13,489 nt of DNA from NCBI GenBank assembly GCA_964512305.1, contig CAZEIW010000101.1:1-13489 (forward strand), read 5' to 3'. Positions 1 through 7,844 of this stretch are shown piece after piece. Within the stretch, counting starts at the first letter, position 1, and every line of letters begins with the position of its first letter. The notes under the pieces are model-generated. The model ran no database searches. It was not told the DNA's origin and worked only from the letters and a program-made list of their open reading frames with translations. The stretch is from CAZEIW01 sp964512305. GTDB taxonomy: Bacteria; Pseudomonadota; Gammaproteobacteria; Burkholderiales; Burkholderiaceae_F. Both the position numbers and the translations under genes were made by a program.

Positions 1-810
1 GGCTTCGCGCACCCAGTAAAGCGGCGCCTCCCAGCGTTCCCGCTGCACGATGTCCCAGCCGTCGGCCAGCCAGAATTCGGGCCGCCGGTAGCCGCCGTCG
101 TCGATGAAGCGCAGGTAATCGCCGTTGGCGACCGGCTGCAGCGCGAGCTCGAACGGCTCGAGCCACACGGCGTGCCGCGGGCGCTCGTTGTCGTAGGAAA
201 AGCTCGCGCCATCGTGCCCGACCGACGCGCGCCCGGGCTCGAAAGCGGCGAAGCCCTGCCGCGGATGCACGCTGCGCGGTGCCCGGCCCCGCTCCCGGTA
301 CGCGGGGCGCAGCGGATTGCGCCAGAAGTGGTGCTTCAGGTCGGTGAGAATCAGCTCCTGGTGCTGCTGCTCGTGCTGCAGCCCGAGCTCGAGGCGATCC
401 AGCCAGCGGGTTGGCAGCGCCCGTGAGGACAGCAGCTCGCCGACACGATCGTCCACCGCGCGACGGTACGCGATCACCTCCTCGAGCCCCGGCCGCGACA
501 GCATGCCGCGTTCCGGGCGCGGGTGCGGCGAACCGACGCCGAGGTAGTACGAGTTGAACAGCGCCCTGAATTCGGGCCGGAACGGCCTGAACGCCTGCCC
601 GAGCTCGGCGGCGAGCGGCTCCAGCAGCAGCGTCTCGAAGAACCAGGTGACGTGCGCCAGATGCCATTTGACCGGGCTGGCGTCGGGCATCGACTGCACC
701 ATGCAGTCCTCGGCGCTCAGCCCCGCCGCGAGATCGAGCGTCTGGCGCCGGATCGTGCCGTAGGCGCCGAGCAGCGACCGCTGCCGCGCCGTTTCGGATC
801 CGCTGGGCAT
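1..810 (-). CDS. egtB: Ergothioneine biosynthesis protein EgtB (iron-dependent sulfoxide synthase), C-terminus cut by window edge
   Basis: EgtB uses non-haem iron and O2 to join a thiol donor to trimethylhistidine, the C-S bond step of ergothioneine synthesis, in the cytoplasm. The first 270 residues are present; the family is usually a little over 400. An N-terminal DinB-like four-helix domain carries the expected iron ligands: H50 in KWHLAHVTWFFE, and H146 and H150 in QHEQQHQE, matching the three-His site known from mycobacterial EgtB. The FGE-sulfatase fold begins near residue 195, with NERPRHAV and VANGDYLRFIDDGGY visible. The ATG at 810 lies 5 nt beyond the egtD stop and is preceded by AGGCGAG, so the two genes are probably cotranscribed. 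The thiol donor (gamma-glutamylcysteine or cysteine) cannot be told from this part. OvoA is a related alternative, but a separate EgtD next door favours ergothioneine. Confidence 0.93.
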   Translation of the reverse strand, partial: MPSGSETARQRSLLGAYGTIRRQTLDLAAGLSAEDCMVQSMPDASPVKWHLAHVTWFFETLLLEPLAAELGQAFRPFRPEFRALFNSYYLGVGSPHPRPERGMLSRPGLEEVIAYRRAVDDRVGELLSSRALPTRWLDRLELGLQHEQQHQELILTDLKHHFWRNPLRPAYRERGRAPRSVHPRQGFAAFEPGRASVGHDGASFSYDNERPRHAVWLEPFELALQPVANGDYLRFIDDGGYRRPEFWLADGWDIVQRERWEAPLYWVREA

Positions 811-815
811 CTCGC

Positions 816-1898
816 CTAGGTGTGCGCGAGAAAGACGCCGAACCAGGCGTCGTCGTCGGTCCAAACCTTCTGGCGCCCGAAGCCGGCGTCCGACAGCATC
901 CGGGCGAACCCGTCGATCGTGTATTTGTGCGAGTACTCGGTCAGGATGGTCTCGCCCGTCTCGAAGCGGCGCGTGTCGGCCCCGAGGCGGACCGACTGGC
1001 TGTGGTTCGCAACCAGGTGCATCTCGATGCGGCTGCCCACCGGATCGAAGAACGCTCGATGCGCGAAGCCGGCGGGGTCGAAATCGGCGCCGAGCAGGCC
1101 GTTCACGACTCTCAGGATGTTGCGATTGAAGGCCGCGGTCACGCCCAGCGCGTCGTCATACGCGGCTTCGAGCACGCTCGTATCCTTGACCAGATCCACC
1201 CCGATCAGCAGGGAGCCTTCGCCGCCGAGATGCTCGCGGATCGAACGCAGCAGCACCAGCGCCCCTTCGGTGGTGAAATTTCCGAGCGAGGAGCCCGGGT
1301 AGAAGAATACAGGCGGCTGCCCGGGGCGCTCGCCGATCGTGTCCATGAGGTCGACGCCGGCGGAAAAGTCGGTCGCGACGCCGATGCACTCGACACCTGG
1401 AAAGCGAGGCGCGACGCCGGCCAGGGCCTGCTCGAGCCACTCGGCGGCGATGTCGACGCCGATGAATCGGCTTGCGCCCACCGCGTGCAGCCAGGGTTCG
1501 GATTTCGCGCAGTTGCCGCACCCCAGGTCGACCCATTGCGGCTGTTGCGGCAACTCGCGCCGGATCGCTTCGCGATGGCGCTCGAAAATGCGCGCCTCGG
1601 TGCGCGTCAGGTAGTACTCGGGAAGCCCGCAGATCGCCTCGAACAACGCACAGCCGACCGCGTCGTAGAAATGCTTGGCTTCGATGCGGGCCGGTCGCTC
1701 CAGCAGTCCGGCGCGACACGCCTCGCGCTCGGCGGCGAGGTCGGCGGCGAACCGCCTGGCAATACGGAACGGCTGTGCGGCCGCCGGCGACGGCGGCGCG
1801 CCCGGGGCCGAGAGCTCGGCGGCGTCGTCCTGCCGCCGCGTCCGGGCCGGTAGCGGATTGGCACAGCGCGGGCGGAGCGGAACTGCGGTCAAAGCCAT
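816..1898 (-). CDS. egtD: L-histidine N-alpha-methyltransferase EgtD
   Basis: EgtD trimethylates the alpha-amino group of histidine with three S-adenosylmethionines, giving hercynine, the substrate of EgtB. Family hallmarks in order: KHFYDAVGCALFEAI (75-89) and LPEYYLTRTE (92-101), the SAM-binding VDLGCGNCAKSE (123-134), FFYPGSSLGNF (198-208), the substrate-pocket stretch ETILTEYSHKYT (316-327), and the C-terminal DDDAWFGVFLA. The protein has 360 residues from the chosen ATG, longer than the usual 320 or so because of an Ala/Pro/Arg-rich N-terminus of about 40 residues. The ATG at 1898 is chosen because AGGAAGGG sits 7 nt upstream. The frame stays open to a TTG at 2024, but that codon falls inside the predicted -35 element. 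No egtC or egtE is seen, which is common outside actinobacteria. Confidence 0.94.
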   Translation of the reverse strand: MALTAVPLRPRCANPLPARTRRQDDAAELSAPGAPPSPAAAQPFRIARRFAADLAAEREACRAGLLERPARIEAKHFYDAVGCALFEAICGLPEYYLTRTEARIFERHREAIRRELPQQPQWVDLGCGNCAKSEPWLHAVGASRFIGVDIAAEWLEQALAGVAPRFPGVECIGVATDFSAGVDLMDTIGERPGQPPVFFYPGSSLGNFTTEGALVLLRSIREHLGGEGSLLIGVDLVKDTSVLEAAYDDALGVTAAFNRNILRVVNGLLGADFDPAGFAHRAFFDPVGSRIEMHLVANHSQSVRLGADTRRFETGETILTEYSHKYTIDGFARMLSDAGFGRQKVWTDDDAWFGVFLAHT

Positions 1899-1994
1899 GG
1901 GGTTGCCCTTCCTGGTTGCGCCAACGCCGGGCCGGAATGCCGGCTGGCGACTGATCGGTCGGGGCATTGCGATCGCGGCAGCTCGTGGCGGCAG

Positions 1995-2024
1995 CTTATC
2001 CCGCCTCCGGCTCGCCGAGGTCAA
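1995..2024 (-). promoter_or_regulatory. Predicted sigma70-type promoter for egtDB
   Basis: On the minus strand TTGACC (2024-2019) is followed after 18 nt by GATAAG (2000-1995), 5/6 and 4/6 matches to the consensus hexamers. The predicted start lies about 90 nt upstream of the egtD ATG. The rest of the 282-nt gap between cusA and egtD (1899-2180) shows no credible gene and no hairpin followed by a T-run. Prediction from sequence only. Confidence 0.45.
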
Positions 2025-2180
2025 TCACCCCAGTTTTCGGATGGTCGTGCGGGCCGCAGGAAACTTACAGGCGCGCGGATAGCGCTCCACCGCGACCCTG
2101 GGTCCCGCCAACGTCGGACCGCTGCATGGTCGCAAAAGTTCGTCGCCGGCCGCAAACGGGTTCCGCCACGCGCCCTACCG

Positions 2181-5100
2181 TCATCCTGTGACTTCGCGAG
2201 CAAGGGCGGGAGCGCGACCGTGCGGGGTGTTGCCGAGGCGGCGCAGCTGCCAGCGCTCGTAGAGAACCGGAATCACGATCAGCGACAGCAACGGAGCCGT
2301 CAGCATGCCGCCGACGAGCGGCGCCGCAATCCTTTTCATGACGTCGGCGCCCAGGCCATCGCCGAGCATCACGGGCAGCAGCCCGCCGACGATCACGGCC
2401 ACCGTCATGCTCTTCGGCCGCACGCGCGACAGCGCACCGCGGATGATCGCGCGCCGCAACGCGCCGGCTCCTGCAAGGGCGCGCGAGGCTGCCAGCGCCT
2501 GGTCCAGGTACAGCAGCATCACGATGCCGAATTCGGCGGCGACGCCGGCGAGCGAGATGAAGCCCACGGCGACCGCGACCGAAAGCCGGTAGTCGAGCGC
2601 ATAGACGAGCCAGACCCCTCCGACCAGCGCGAACGGGAGGCACAGCAGCACGAGAGCGACGCGCATCGCGCTGCGAAAGTGCAGGAACAGCAGTCCGGCG
2701 GCCAGCAGGATCGTCAGCGGGACCAGCCACCGCAGCCGTTCGCGCGCGTGTTCCATCTGGAGATACTGTCCGGACCACGACACCGTATACCCCTCGGGCA
2801 GCTCGAGCCCGGCGAGTGCGCTCTGGCCGGCGGCCACGTATCCGCCGAGGTCGCGGGTGTCGAGGTCGAGATAGACGTAGGCGACGAGCTGCGCGTTCTC
2901 GCTCTTGATCTCCGTCGCGCCATCGGCGATCGTCACGCGCGCGACATCGCCCAGCCTGACCGCCGCCCCCGAGGCGGTGATCATGGGGATGTCGGCCAGC
3001 GCCTGCGGCGAATCGCGCCACGCGCGCGGATAGCGCAGGTTGACCGCGTAGCGTTCGCGCCCGCTGATCACGCTGGCGATGTCCTCGCCGCCGACCGCGC
3101 CCTGCACCAGGCGCTGCACGTCGGCCATCGACACCCCGTAACGCCCGGCCTGGCGCCGGTCCAGGTCGATATCCAGGTAGCGCCCGCCACCGATGCGATC
3201 CGCATAGGCGCCGCGCGTCCCCGGCACGCGCTTGAGGACCGCTTCGACCTGCCCGGCGAGCGCCGCGACTCCGGAGAGCTCGGGACCCGTGATCTTGAGC
3301 CCCAGCGGCGTGCGGATGCCGGTCGCGAGCATGTCGATCCGGGTGCGGATCGGGTAGCCCCAGCCGTTGGTCAATCCGGGCAGCTGCACCTGCCGGTCGA
3401 GCTTCTGCAGCAGCGCATCGACGCTCTCGCCGGCCGGCCACTGGTCGCGCGGCTTGAGCCTGATCACGGTCTCGAACATCGACAGCGGCGCCGGATCGGT
3501 CGCGCTGTCCGCCCGGCCGGCCTTGCCGAAAACGCCGTCGACCTCGGGCAGCTGACGGATCAGCCGGTCGGTGACCTGCAGCAGGTGCCCTGCTTCGTCG
3601 ATCGAGATCGAAGGCGGTGCCGCAGGCATGTACAGCACCGCATCCTCGTACAGCGGCGGCATGAATTCGCTGCCCAGGCGCGCCAGCGGCCATGCCGCGC
3701 TCGCGAACAGCAGACCGGCCAGCGCCAGCGTCGCCCAAGGGCGTTTGAGCGCGAGCAGCAGCGCGCGCCGGTAGGCGCGGCGCAGCCCGCGGTTGAGCGG
3801 ATTGCCGTGCTCGCGCACGACGCGCCCGCGGATCACGTAGCCCATCAGCACCGGCGTGACGGTCACCGCCAGGATCGCCGCGGCGGCCATCGCATAGGTC
3901 TTCGTGTAAGCGAGCGGCGCGAACAACCGGCCCTCCTGGCCGTTCAGCGCGAAGACAGGCAGGAACGAGATCGTGATCACCAGCAGGGAGAAGAACAGCG
4001 CCGGTCCGACCTCGACCGCGCTGCGGCGCGCGATCGCCCAGCGGTCCTGCGGCGCCTCGCTGCGCTCCAGGTGCTTGTGCATCGTCTCGACCATCACGAT
4101 CGCGGCGTCGACCATCGCGCCGATCGCGATCGCGATGCCTCCGAGCGACATCAGGTTGGCGCTGGTGCCCTGCGCGCTCAACACCGCCAGCGCGGCCAGG
4201 ATCCCGAGCGGCAGGGTCACCATCACCACCAGCGCCGAGCGCAGGTGCAGCAGGAACAGCGCGCACACGAGCGCGACGGCGATCGATTCCTCGATCAGCT
4301 TGCGCGTCAGGGTTCCGACCGCGCCGCGGATCAGGCCCGAGCGATCGTAGGTCACCTGCAGCTCCACGCCGGGCGGAAGGCTGCGCTGCAGCGACTGCAG
4401 CTTCTGCTTGACCCGCTGCGTCAGGGCCAGCGCGTTTTCTCCCTGGCGCATCACGACGATCCCCCCCGGCACGTCGCCGCGCCCGTCGAGATCGGTCACG
4501 CCGCGCCGCGGCTCGCCGCCGATCTGCACGCGGGCCACGTCAGACAGGCGCAGCGGCGGATTGCCCGTCTCCGGGCCGAGGGCGATCTGGCGGAAGTCTT
4601 CGAGCGTGCGCAGGTATCCCGGCGCGCGCACCATGTACTCGGCGCCACCCATCTCGAGCGCGGAGCCGCCGGCCGACAGATTGCTGTCGCGCACGGCCTG
4701 CGCGATCCTGTCCGGCGTCAGGTGGTAGCCGGCCAGCCGCGCCGGGTCGACCTCGATCTGGAACTGGCGGGAGCTGCCGCCGACACTGGCAACCTCGGCC
4801 ACGCCGGGCACGCTTTGCAGTTCGAGCTTGACGAAGAAGTCCTGCAGCGCGCGCAGGCGGTCGGCGTCGTAGCGGTGCTGGCGGTCGACCAGCGCGTACT
4901 CGAACACCCACCCTACCCCCGAGGCGTCGGGCCCCAGTTGCGGCGCCACCCCCGCCGGCAGCCGCGGGCCTGCCTCGGCCAGGTATTCGAGCACGCGCGA
5001 GCGCGCCCAGTACGGATCGGTGCCGTCGCCGAAGATCACGTACAGGTACGACTCGCCGAACATCGAGACACCGCGCACCGCGCTGATGGCCGGTGCGGCC

Positions 5101-5321
5101 AGCAGCGCGGAGGCAAGCGGGTACGTGACCTGGTCCTCGACGTTCTGCGGCGGCTGCCCCGGATACGCGGTGCGGACGATGACCTGGACTTCCGACAGGT
5201 CGGGGATCGCGTCGAGCGGCAGCCGTTGCAGCCACTGCACGCCGGCAAGCGCCAGCGCCGCCGCCGCCAGCATCACGAGTACGCGATGCCGCAGCGACCA
5301 GTCGATCACTCGCTCGATCAC
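2181..5321 (-). CDS. cusA: CusA-type heavy-metal efflux RND transporter, inner-membrane pump
   Basis: This is a proton-driven pump exporting Cu(I)/Ag(I) across the envelope with an adaptor and an outer-membrane channel. Its 1046 residues nearly equal E. coli CusA (1047). The three methionines that bind the metal in CusA (573, 623, 672) have counterparts at M565 (LYMPAAP), M615 (PLSMFET) and M664 (RIDMLATG), all offset by 8. The proton-relay acid lies in GAMVDAAIVM (D405), with E930 (AAEFGIVM) and K970 (RPKSMTV) as likely partners. An N-terminal membrane helix, the porter domains, and hydrophobic blocks near 335-530 and after 865 follow the RND plan. The start is GTG at 5321, supported by AGGAAG 8 nt upstream and by the family N-terminus MIERVIDWSLRHR. 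It follows cusB after 24 nt. No cusC or cusF is in the window. Zinc/cobalt CzcA is the alternative, but the methionine triad favours copper/silver. Confidence 0.93.
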   Translation of the reverse strand: MIERVIDWSLRHRVLVMLAAAALALAGVQWLQRLPLDAIPDLSEVQVIVRTAYPGQPPQNVEDQVTYPLASALLAAPAISAVRGVSMFGESYLYVIFGDGTDPYWARSRVLEYLAEAGPRLPAGVAPQLGPDASGVGWVFEYALVDRQHRYDADRLRALQDFFVKLELQSVPGVAEVASVGGSSRQFQIEVDPARLAGYHLTPDRIAQAVRDSNLSAGGSALEMGGAEYMVRAPGYLRTLEDFRQIALGPETGNPPLRLSDVARVQIGGEPRRGVTDLDGRGDVPGGIVVMRQGENALALTQRVKQKLQSLQRSLPPGVELQVTYDRSGLIRGAVGTLTRKLIEESIAVALVCALFLLHLRSALVVMVTLPLGILAALAVLSAQGTSANLMSLGGIAIAIGAMVDAAIVMVETMHKHLERSEAPQDRWAIARRSAVEVGPALFFSLLVITISFLPVFALNGQEGRLFAPLAYTKTYAMAAAAILAVTVTPVLMGYVIRGRVVREHGNPLNRGLRRAYRRALLLALKRPWATLALAGLLFASAAWPLARLGSEFMPPLYEDAVLYMPAAPPSISIDEAGHLLQVTDRLIRQLPEVDGVFGKAGRADSATDPAPLSMFETVIRLKPRDQWPAGESVDALLQKLDRQVQLPGLTNGWGYPIRTRIDMLATGIRTPLGLKITGPELSGVAALAGQVEAVLKRVPGTRGAYADRIGGGRYLDIDLDRRQAGRYGVSMADVQRLVQGAVGGEDIASVISGRERYAVNLRYPRAWRDSPQALADIPMITASGAAVRLGDVARVTIADGATEIKSENAQLVAYVYLDLDTRDLGGYVAAGQSALAGLELPEGYTVSWSGQYLQMEHARERLRWLVPLTILLAAGLLFLHFRSAMRVALVLLCLPFALVGGVWLVYALDYRLSVAVAVGFISLAGVAAEFGIVMLLYLDQALAASRALAGAGALRRAIIRGALSRVRPKSMTVAVIVGGLLPVMLGDGLGADVMKRIAAPLVGGMLTAPLLSLIVIPVLYERWQLRRLGNTPHGRAPALAREVTG

Positions 5322-5345
5322 GGCCGGCGCTTCCTGCTGCGCTTC

Positions 5346-6662
5346 CTATTGGAACGACGCCGGGATCTTCTTCGGTTGCTTGCGCGCCTCGGTATCGCCC
5401 AGCGACGCGGCGGAGTCGAGCAAGAACTGCGCGTTCGACGCCACCACGGCGCCCTCGCGCAGTCCGTGCACCTCGATCTGGTCGCCGGCCTCGATGCCGC
5501 ACTCGACGGCGACCGGCAGGAAATGCCCTTCCCCGCGCGCCAGCATGACCACGTCGCCGTGCCCGGTGCGGGTGACGGCGGAGCTCGGCAGCACCAGCGC
5601 CGGACGCGCCTGCGCATGGATCGTCACGTCGACCAGGGCGCCCAGGCGCAGCTCGGCCGGCGGATGCGCGATCACGACGCGTGCCCTTCCTCGCCCGTTC
5701 TCGGCGAGCGGGTTGACGAAATCGACCTTGGCCTCGATCGACGGCCCGTCGCCGGCCGCGAGCGACACCGGGTCGCCCGCGTGCACGCGATCGATCTGGC
5801 CCGCGTACAGCGCCACGTCGACCCAGACGTGCGACGGGTCGGCGAGCGTGAACACCGGTGCCGCCGGCGACACGAAGCCGCCCTCGCGCGCGTTGAGTTG
5901 GGTCACGATCCCGCTGCGCTGCGCCAGCACCTTGACCACCTCGATCGTGGTCCCCGAGTCCTCCAGCTGCCGGATCGTGTCGACGCCGAGGTCCAGGCGG
6001 AGGAATTCCTCGCGCTCCTTCTGCAAGTCCCGCAGCAGATCCATCACGTACTCGTTCTCCTGCTGCGACACGTCGCCCACCGCCTGCAGGATCTGCTTGC
6101 GGCGGGCCAGGAACTTGAAGTACTCGCGCTCCTTCATCACCACGTCGGGCGAATAGATCTCGTAGACGACCTGGCCCTGCTCGACCCGCTCGCCGACCGA
6201 ATGCAGATACAGCTTGCGCAGCCAGCCGTCGAACTTGGAGCTGACCGTGTAGAGGCGCGCTTCGTCGGGCACCACGGTGCCGTAGGTGCGCAACTCGTGA
6301 TCGATCTCCAGCCGGCGCACCGCGACCAGGCTCACGCCAAGGTCGGAGAGCGCGGCGGCGTCGACCTGCCTGTCATGGTGATGAAGGGCGGCATTTTGCG
6401 CCTTGACCAGCTTCATGCCGCAGATCGGGCAGGCACCCTGATGATGATCGACGATCTCGGGGTGCATCGGGCAGACGTACTCGTCCTCGGCCACGGTCAC
6501 CGCGCCCGACGTCGCGGCCACGGCCGCGGAACCGTGCGCCGCGAACCAGCCGCCGAGCGCGCCGAGGCCGATCGCGGCCAGCGCGACGGCAAGGCCCAGC
6601 GCGAAACGACGCGGTCTGCTCACGGTTGGCGGCCCATCGGCGCGCCTGACGGAACTGCACAC
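5346..6662 (-). CDS. cusB: CusB-type periplasmic adaptor of the RND copper efflux system, with N-terminal heavy-metal-binding domain
   Basis: The adaptor links the CusA pump to an outer-membrane channel and in CusB passes metal to the pump. From the GTG at 6662 it has 438 residues: a basic N-terminus, one membrane anchor (about 20-41), then a heavy-metal-binding domain CPMHPEI (64-70) and CPICGM (78-83) of the kind fused to many Cus-type adaptors, a His cluster at 94-96, the first half-lipoyl region (SSKFDGWLRKLYLHSVG, 141-157), a charged alpha-hairpin (about 165-240), then beta-barrel and membrane-proximal domains. It precedes cusA by 24 nt. The start is uncertain. GTG 6662 has AAGAAGGG 8 nt upstream. 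A second GTG at 6623 (residue 14, VSRPRRFALGL) gives a more typical short anchor, lacks its own Shine-Dalgarno, and overlaps the stop of a small upstream frame as GTGA. Confidence 0.9.
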   Translation of the reverse strand: MCSSVRRADGPPTVSRPRRFALGLAVALAAIGLGALGGWFAAHGSAAVAATSGAVTVAEDEYVCPMHPEIVDHHQGACPICGMKLVKAQNAALHHHDRQVDAAALSDLGVSLVAVRRLEIDHELRTYGTVVPDEARLYTVSSKFDGWLRKLYLHSVGERVEQGQVVYEIYSPDVVMKEREYFKFLARRKQILQAVGDVSQQENEYVMDLLRDLQKEREEFLRLDLGVDTIRQLEDSGTTIEVVKVLAQRSGIVTQLNAREGGFVSPAAPVFTLADPSHVWVDVALYAGQIDRVHAGDPVSLAAGDGPSIEAKVDFVNPLAENGRGRARVVIAHPPAELRLGALVDVTIHAQARPALVLPSSAVTRTGHGDVVMLARGEGHFLPVAVECGIEAGDQIEVHGLREGAVVASNAQFLLDSAASLGDTEARKQPKKIPASFQ

Positions 6663-6694
6663 ATGCAGAACCCTTCTTTACATTGGCAGAGCAT
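6620..6694 (-). other. Candidate Cys-rich leader ORF (24 codons) overlapping an alternative cusB start
   Basis: In the frame next to cusB, the ATG at 6694 opens a 24-codon reading frame with MLCQCKEGFCMC followed by a Pro/Gly-rich tail ending RQP. Its TGA (6622-6620) overlaps the GTG at 6623 of cusB as GTGA, the classic arrangement for translational coupling. The four cysteines form CxC-x4-CxC, a thiol pattern able to bind Cu(I). ATG 6694 has no Shine-Dalgarno. An internal ATG at 6664 has AAGAAGGG 6 nt upstream and would give only 14 residues. The frame can also be extended upstream to a GTG preceded by GGGGGTGA, giving 46 residues. This is too short to judge by coding bias, so it may be chance. 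Confidence 0.22.
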
Positions 6695-6696
6695 TG

Positions 6697-6776
6697 AAAA
6701 AAAGTCGGGGGTGGCCGCACGCTCCGATTCGGTCGTGGGAGAGACGATTGGGCCGGACACCGTGAGGCTCACCCCC
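6697..6776 (-). terminator. Terminator-like long-range stem and T7 run between nirK and cusB
   Basis: Reading the minus strand, GGGGGTG (6776-6770) can pair with CACCCCC (6713-6707), which is followed by GAC and seven T residues (6703-6697). The enclosed 56 nt contains smaller self-complementary pieces, such as GTGA-GCC-TCAC overlapping the left arm. The loop is much longer than in a normal intrinsic terminator, so this may be a weak or conditional terminator, an attenuator, or a coincidence of G- and C-runs. If it terminates, cusBA would need another promoter, and I see no good one in the remaining 35 nt. Confidence 0.3.
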
Positions 6777-6816
6777 TGAAGAACTACCCCCTCCTACTTT
6801 CTATTACCTTCCTCCC

Positions 6817-7758
6817 TTATTGGACGATGAGCTCGCCCCTGCCCTTCTTCGGATCCGCGTCGGGTTTGAACATGATCACGGTGATCGCGCCACGCAGTGC
6901 CGCGCCCATCGTGTGGTCGACGATCGCGTTGTTGGTCGGCCGGTCCTTCGGCGACACGAGGTCGAAGGTGTCGCCCTCGGCCACGCCGACGTTGTAGGTC
7001 TGGATCCCATACAGCGTGTTCCTCGGGTTGCCGTTGATGTACACGCGGTCCCAGATGCCGGCGATCGGGTGCAGCGCGGCAGGCATGTTGATGTTGGCGT
7101 TGACGAAGAAGATGCGCACGCGCTCGCCGGGCTTGGCCTCGAGGACCTGCGCGGCGTTGGGATCATGGACCGGGTCGTAGTGCAGGATCTTGCCGTTGAT
7201 CAGCGACCCCTTCCAGCCGACGTTCTCGAGCATCGCGCCGTGGTTCTCGACGTCCGGGAAGTACTGCTGCTGCACGAGCACGTATTCGCGATCGGCCTTC
7301 GGATAGTTGGTCTTGTCCTTGGGGTCGACGATGATCACGCCGTACATGCCGCGGGCGATGTGCTGCACCATCGGGCTCGCGCCGCAGTGGTACATGAAGA
7401 TGCCCGGGACCTTGGCTTCGAACTTGAAGTGCTTGGTCTCGCCGGGCTTGACCGGCGCGAATTCGCCCAGCACGTCGACCTGCGCCGCGTGGAAGTCCAT
7501 TGCGTGCGAGTTCTTGTTCTCGGGCGGATTGATCAGCGTGAAGTCGACCGTGTCGCCTTCGTCGACCCGGACCGCCTTGCCCGGGATCGAGCCGTCGAAA
7601 GTCCAGGCCGCCATCTTGGCGTCACCCTTGTTGTCGACCGCGACGTCGACCTCCTTGGCGGTCATCGTGACCGTCACCGTCTTCCCGAACGCGCCGTGCG
7701 CGCCGAGCAGGGCGGCGGCGGTCGCGACCGCCAGTGCCGTGGTTTTGAGCAACTGCAT
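6817..7758 (-). CDS. nirK: Copper-containing nitrite reductase, small two-cupredoxin-domain type
   Basis: NirK reduces nitrite to nitric oxide in the periplasm as a trimer with type 1 (electron entry) and type 2 (catalytic) copper. At 313 residues including a signal peptide (about 1-25) it is shorter than classical denitrifier NirK. All ligands are visible: type 1 H85, C125, H133, M138; type 2 H90, H124, H282. The catalytic Asp (D88 in HAMDFH) and the second-shell His (H230 in ALHPIAGIWDRV) are also present. The type 1 loop YHCGASPMVQHIARGM is one residue shorter between Cys and His than the classical CAPPGMVPWH loop. AAGGAGG lies 5 nt before the ATG. It is the fourth gene after ncgA, ncgB and ncgC, 96 nt beyond ncgC. 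A general two-domain multicopper protein is the alternative, but the single HCx8H type 1 site plus ligands of a lone type 2 copper fit NirK. Confidence 0.88.
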   Translation of the reverse strand: MQLLKTTALAVATAAALLGAHGAFGKTVTVTMTAKEVDVAVDNKGDAKMAAWTFDGSIPGKAVRVDEGDTVDFTLINPPENKNSHAMDFHAAQVDVLGEFAPVKPGETKHFKFEAKVPGIFMYHCGASPMVQHIARGMYGVIIVDPKDKTNYPKADREYVLVQQQYFPDVENHGAMLENVGWKGSLINGKILHYDPVHDPNAAQVLEAKPGERVRIFFVNANINMPAALHPIAGIWDRVYINGNPRNTLYGIQTYNVGVAEGDTFDLVSPKDRPTNNAIVDHTMGAALRGAITVIMFKPDADPKKGRGELIVQ

Positions 7759-7776
7759 GCACTCCTCCTTGATTGG

Positions 7777-7792
7777 CCGGGCAGATGCCCGG
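7777..7792 (-). repeat. Perfect hairpin just upstream of the nirK ribosome binding site
   Basis: CCGGGC and GCCCGG form a 6-bp stem around a 4-nt loop, ending about 6 nt before AAGGAGG of nirK. There is no T-run, so it is not a standard terminator. It could mark an RNA-processing or stability element that sets nirK expression apart from ncgABC. Confidence 0.4.
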
Positions 7793-7826
7793 TTCTCGAT
7801 TTGCCGTCGGGAATCCGCGCCCCCCG

Positions 7827-7844
7827 CGGCGGTTGCTTCCGCCG
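7827..7844 (-). repeat. Second hairpin in the ncgC-nirK spacer
   Basis: Arms CGGCGG and CCGCCG enclose a 6-nt loop, 10 nt after the ncgC stop. With the hairpin nearer nirK it makes a tandem stem-loop pair in a 96-nt spacer, while the other junctions of the ncgABC group overlap. No T-run follows. Confidence 0.35.

Noticed and set aside
822..1853. Plus-strand open frame of 343 codons
   Set aside because: Antisense shadow of egtD.
1899..2024. N-terminal extension of EgtD from the TTG at 2024
   Set aside because: The extra 42 residues are not family-like, the TTG sits in the predicted -35 element, and the ATG at 1898 has a good Shine-Dalgarno.
4107..4140. Repeated GATCGC-type units that look like a short tandem repeat
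   Set aside because: They encode the alternating Ile/Ala of a CusA membrane helix (GIAIAIGAM) and are explained by codon choice.
2065..4266. Minus-strand open frame of 733 codons
   Set aside because: Out-of-frame reading of cusA; Ala/Arg/Gly-rich with no membrane segments or motifs.
2220..6779. Plus-strand open frame of 1519 codons
   Set aside because: Exactly antisense to cusA and cusB. It is rich in Arg, His, Gln and Asp with no domain, as expected when a GC-rich gene with strong third-position bias is read backwards.
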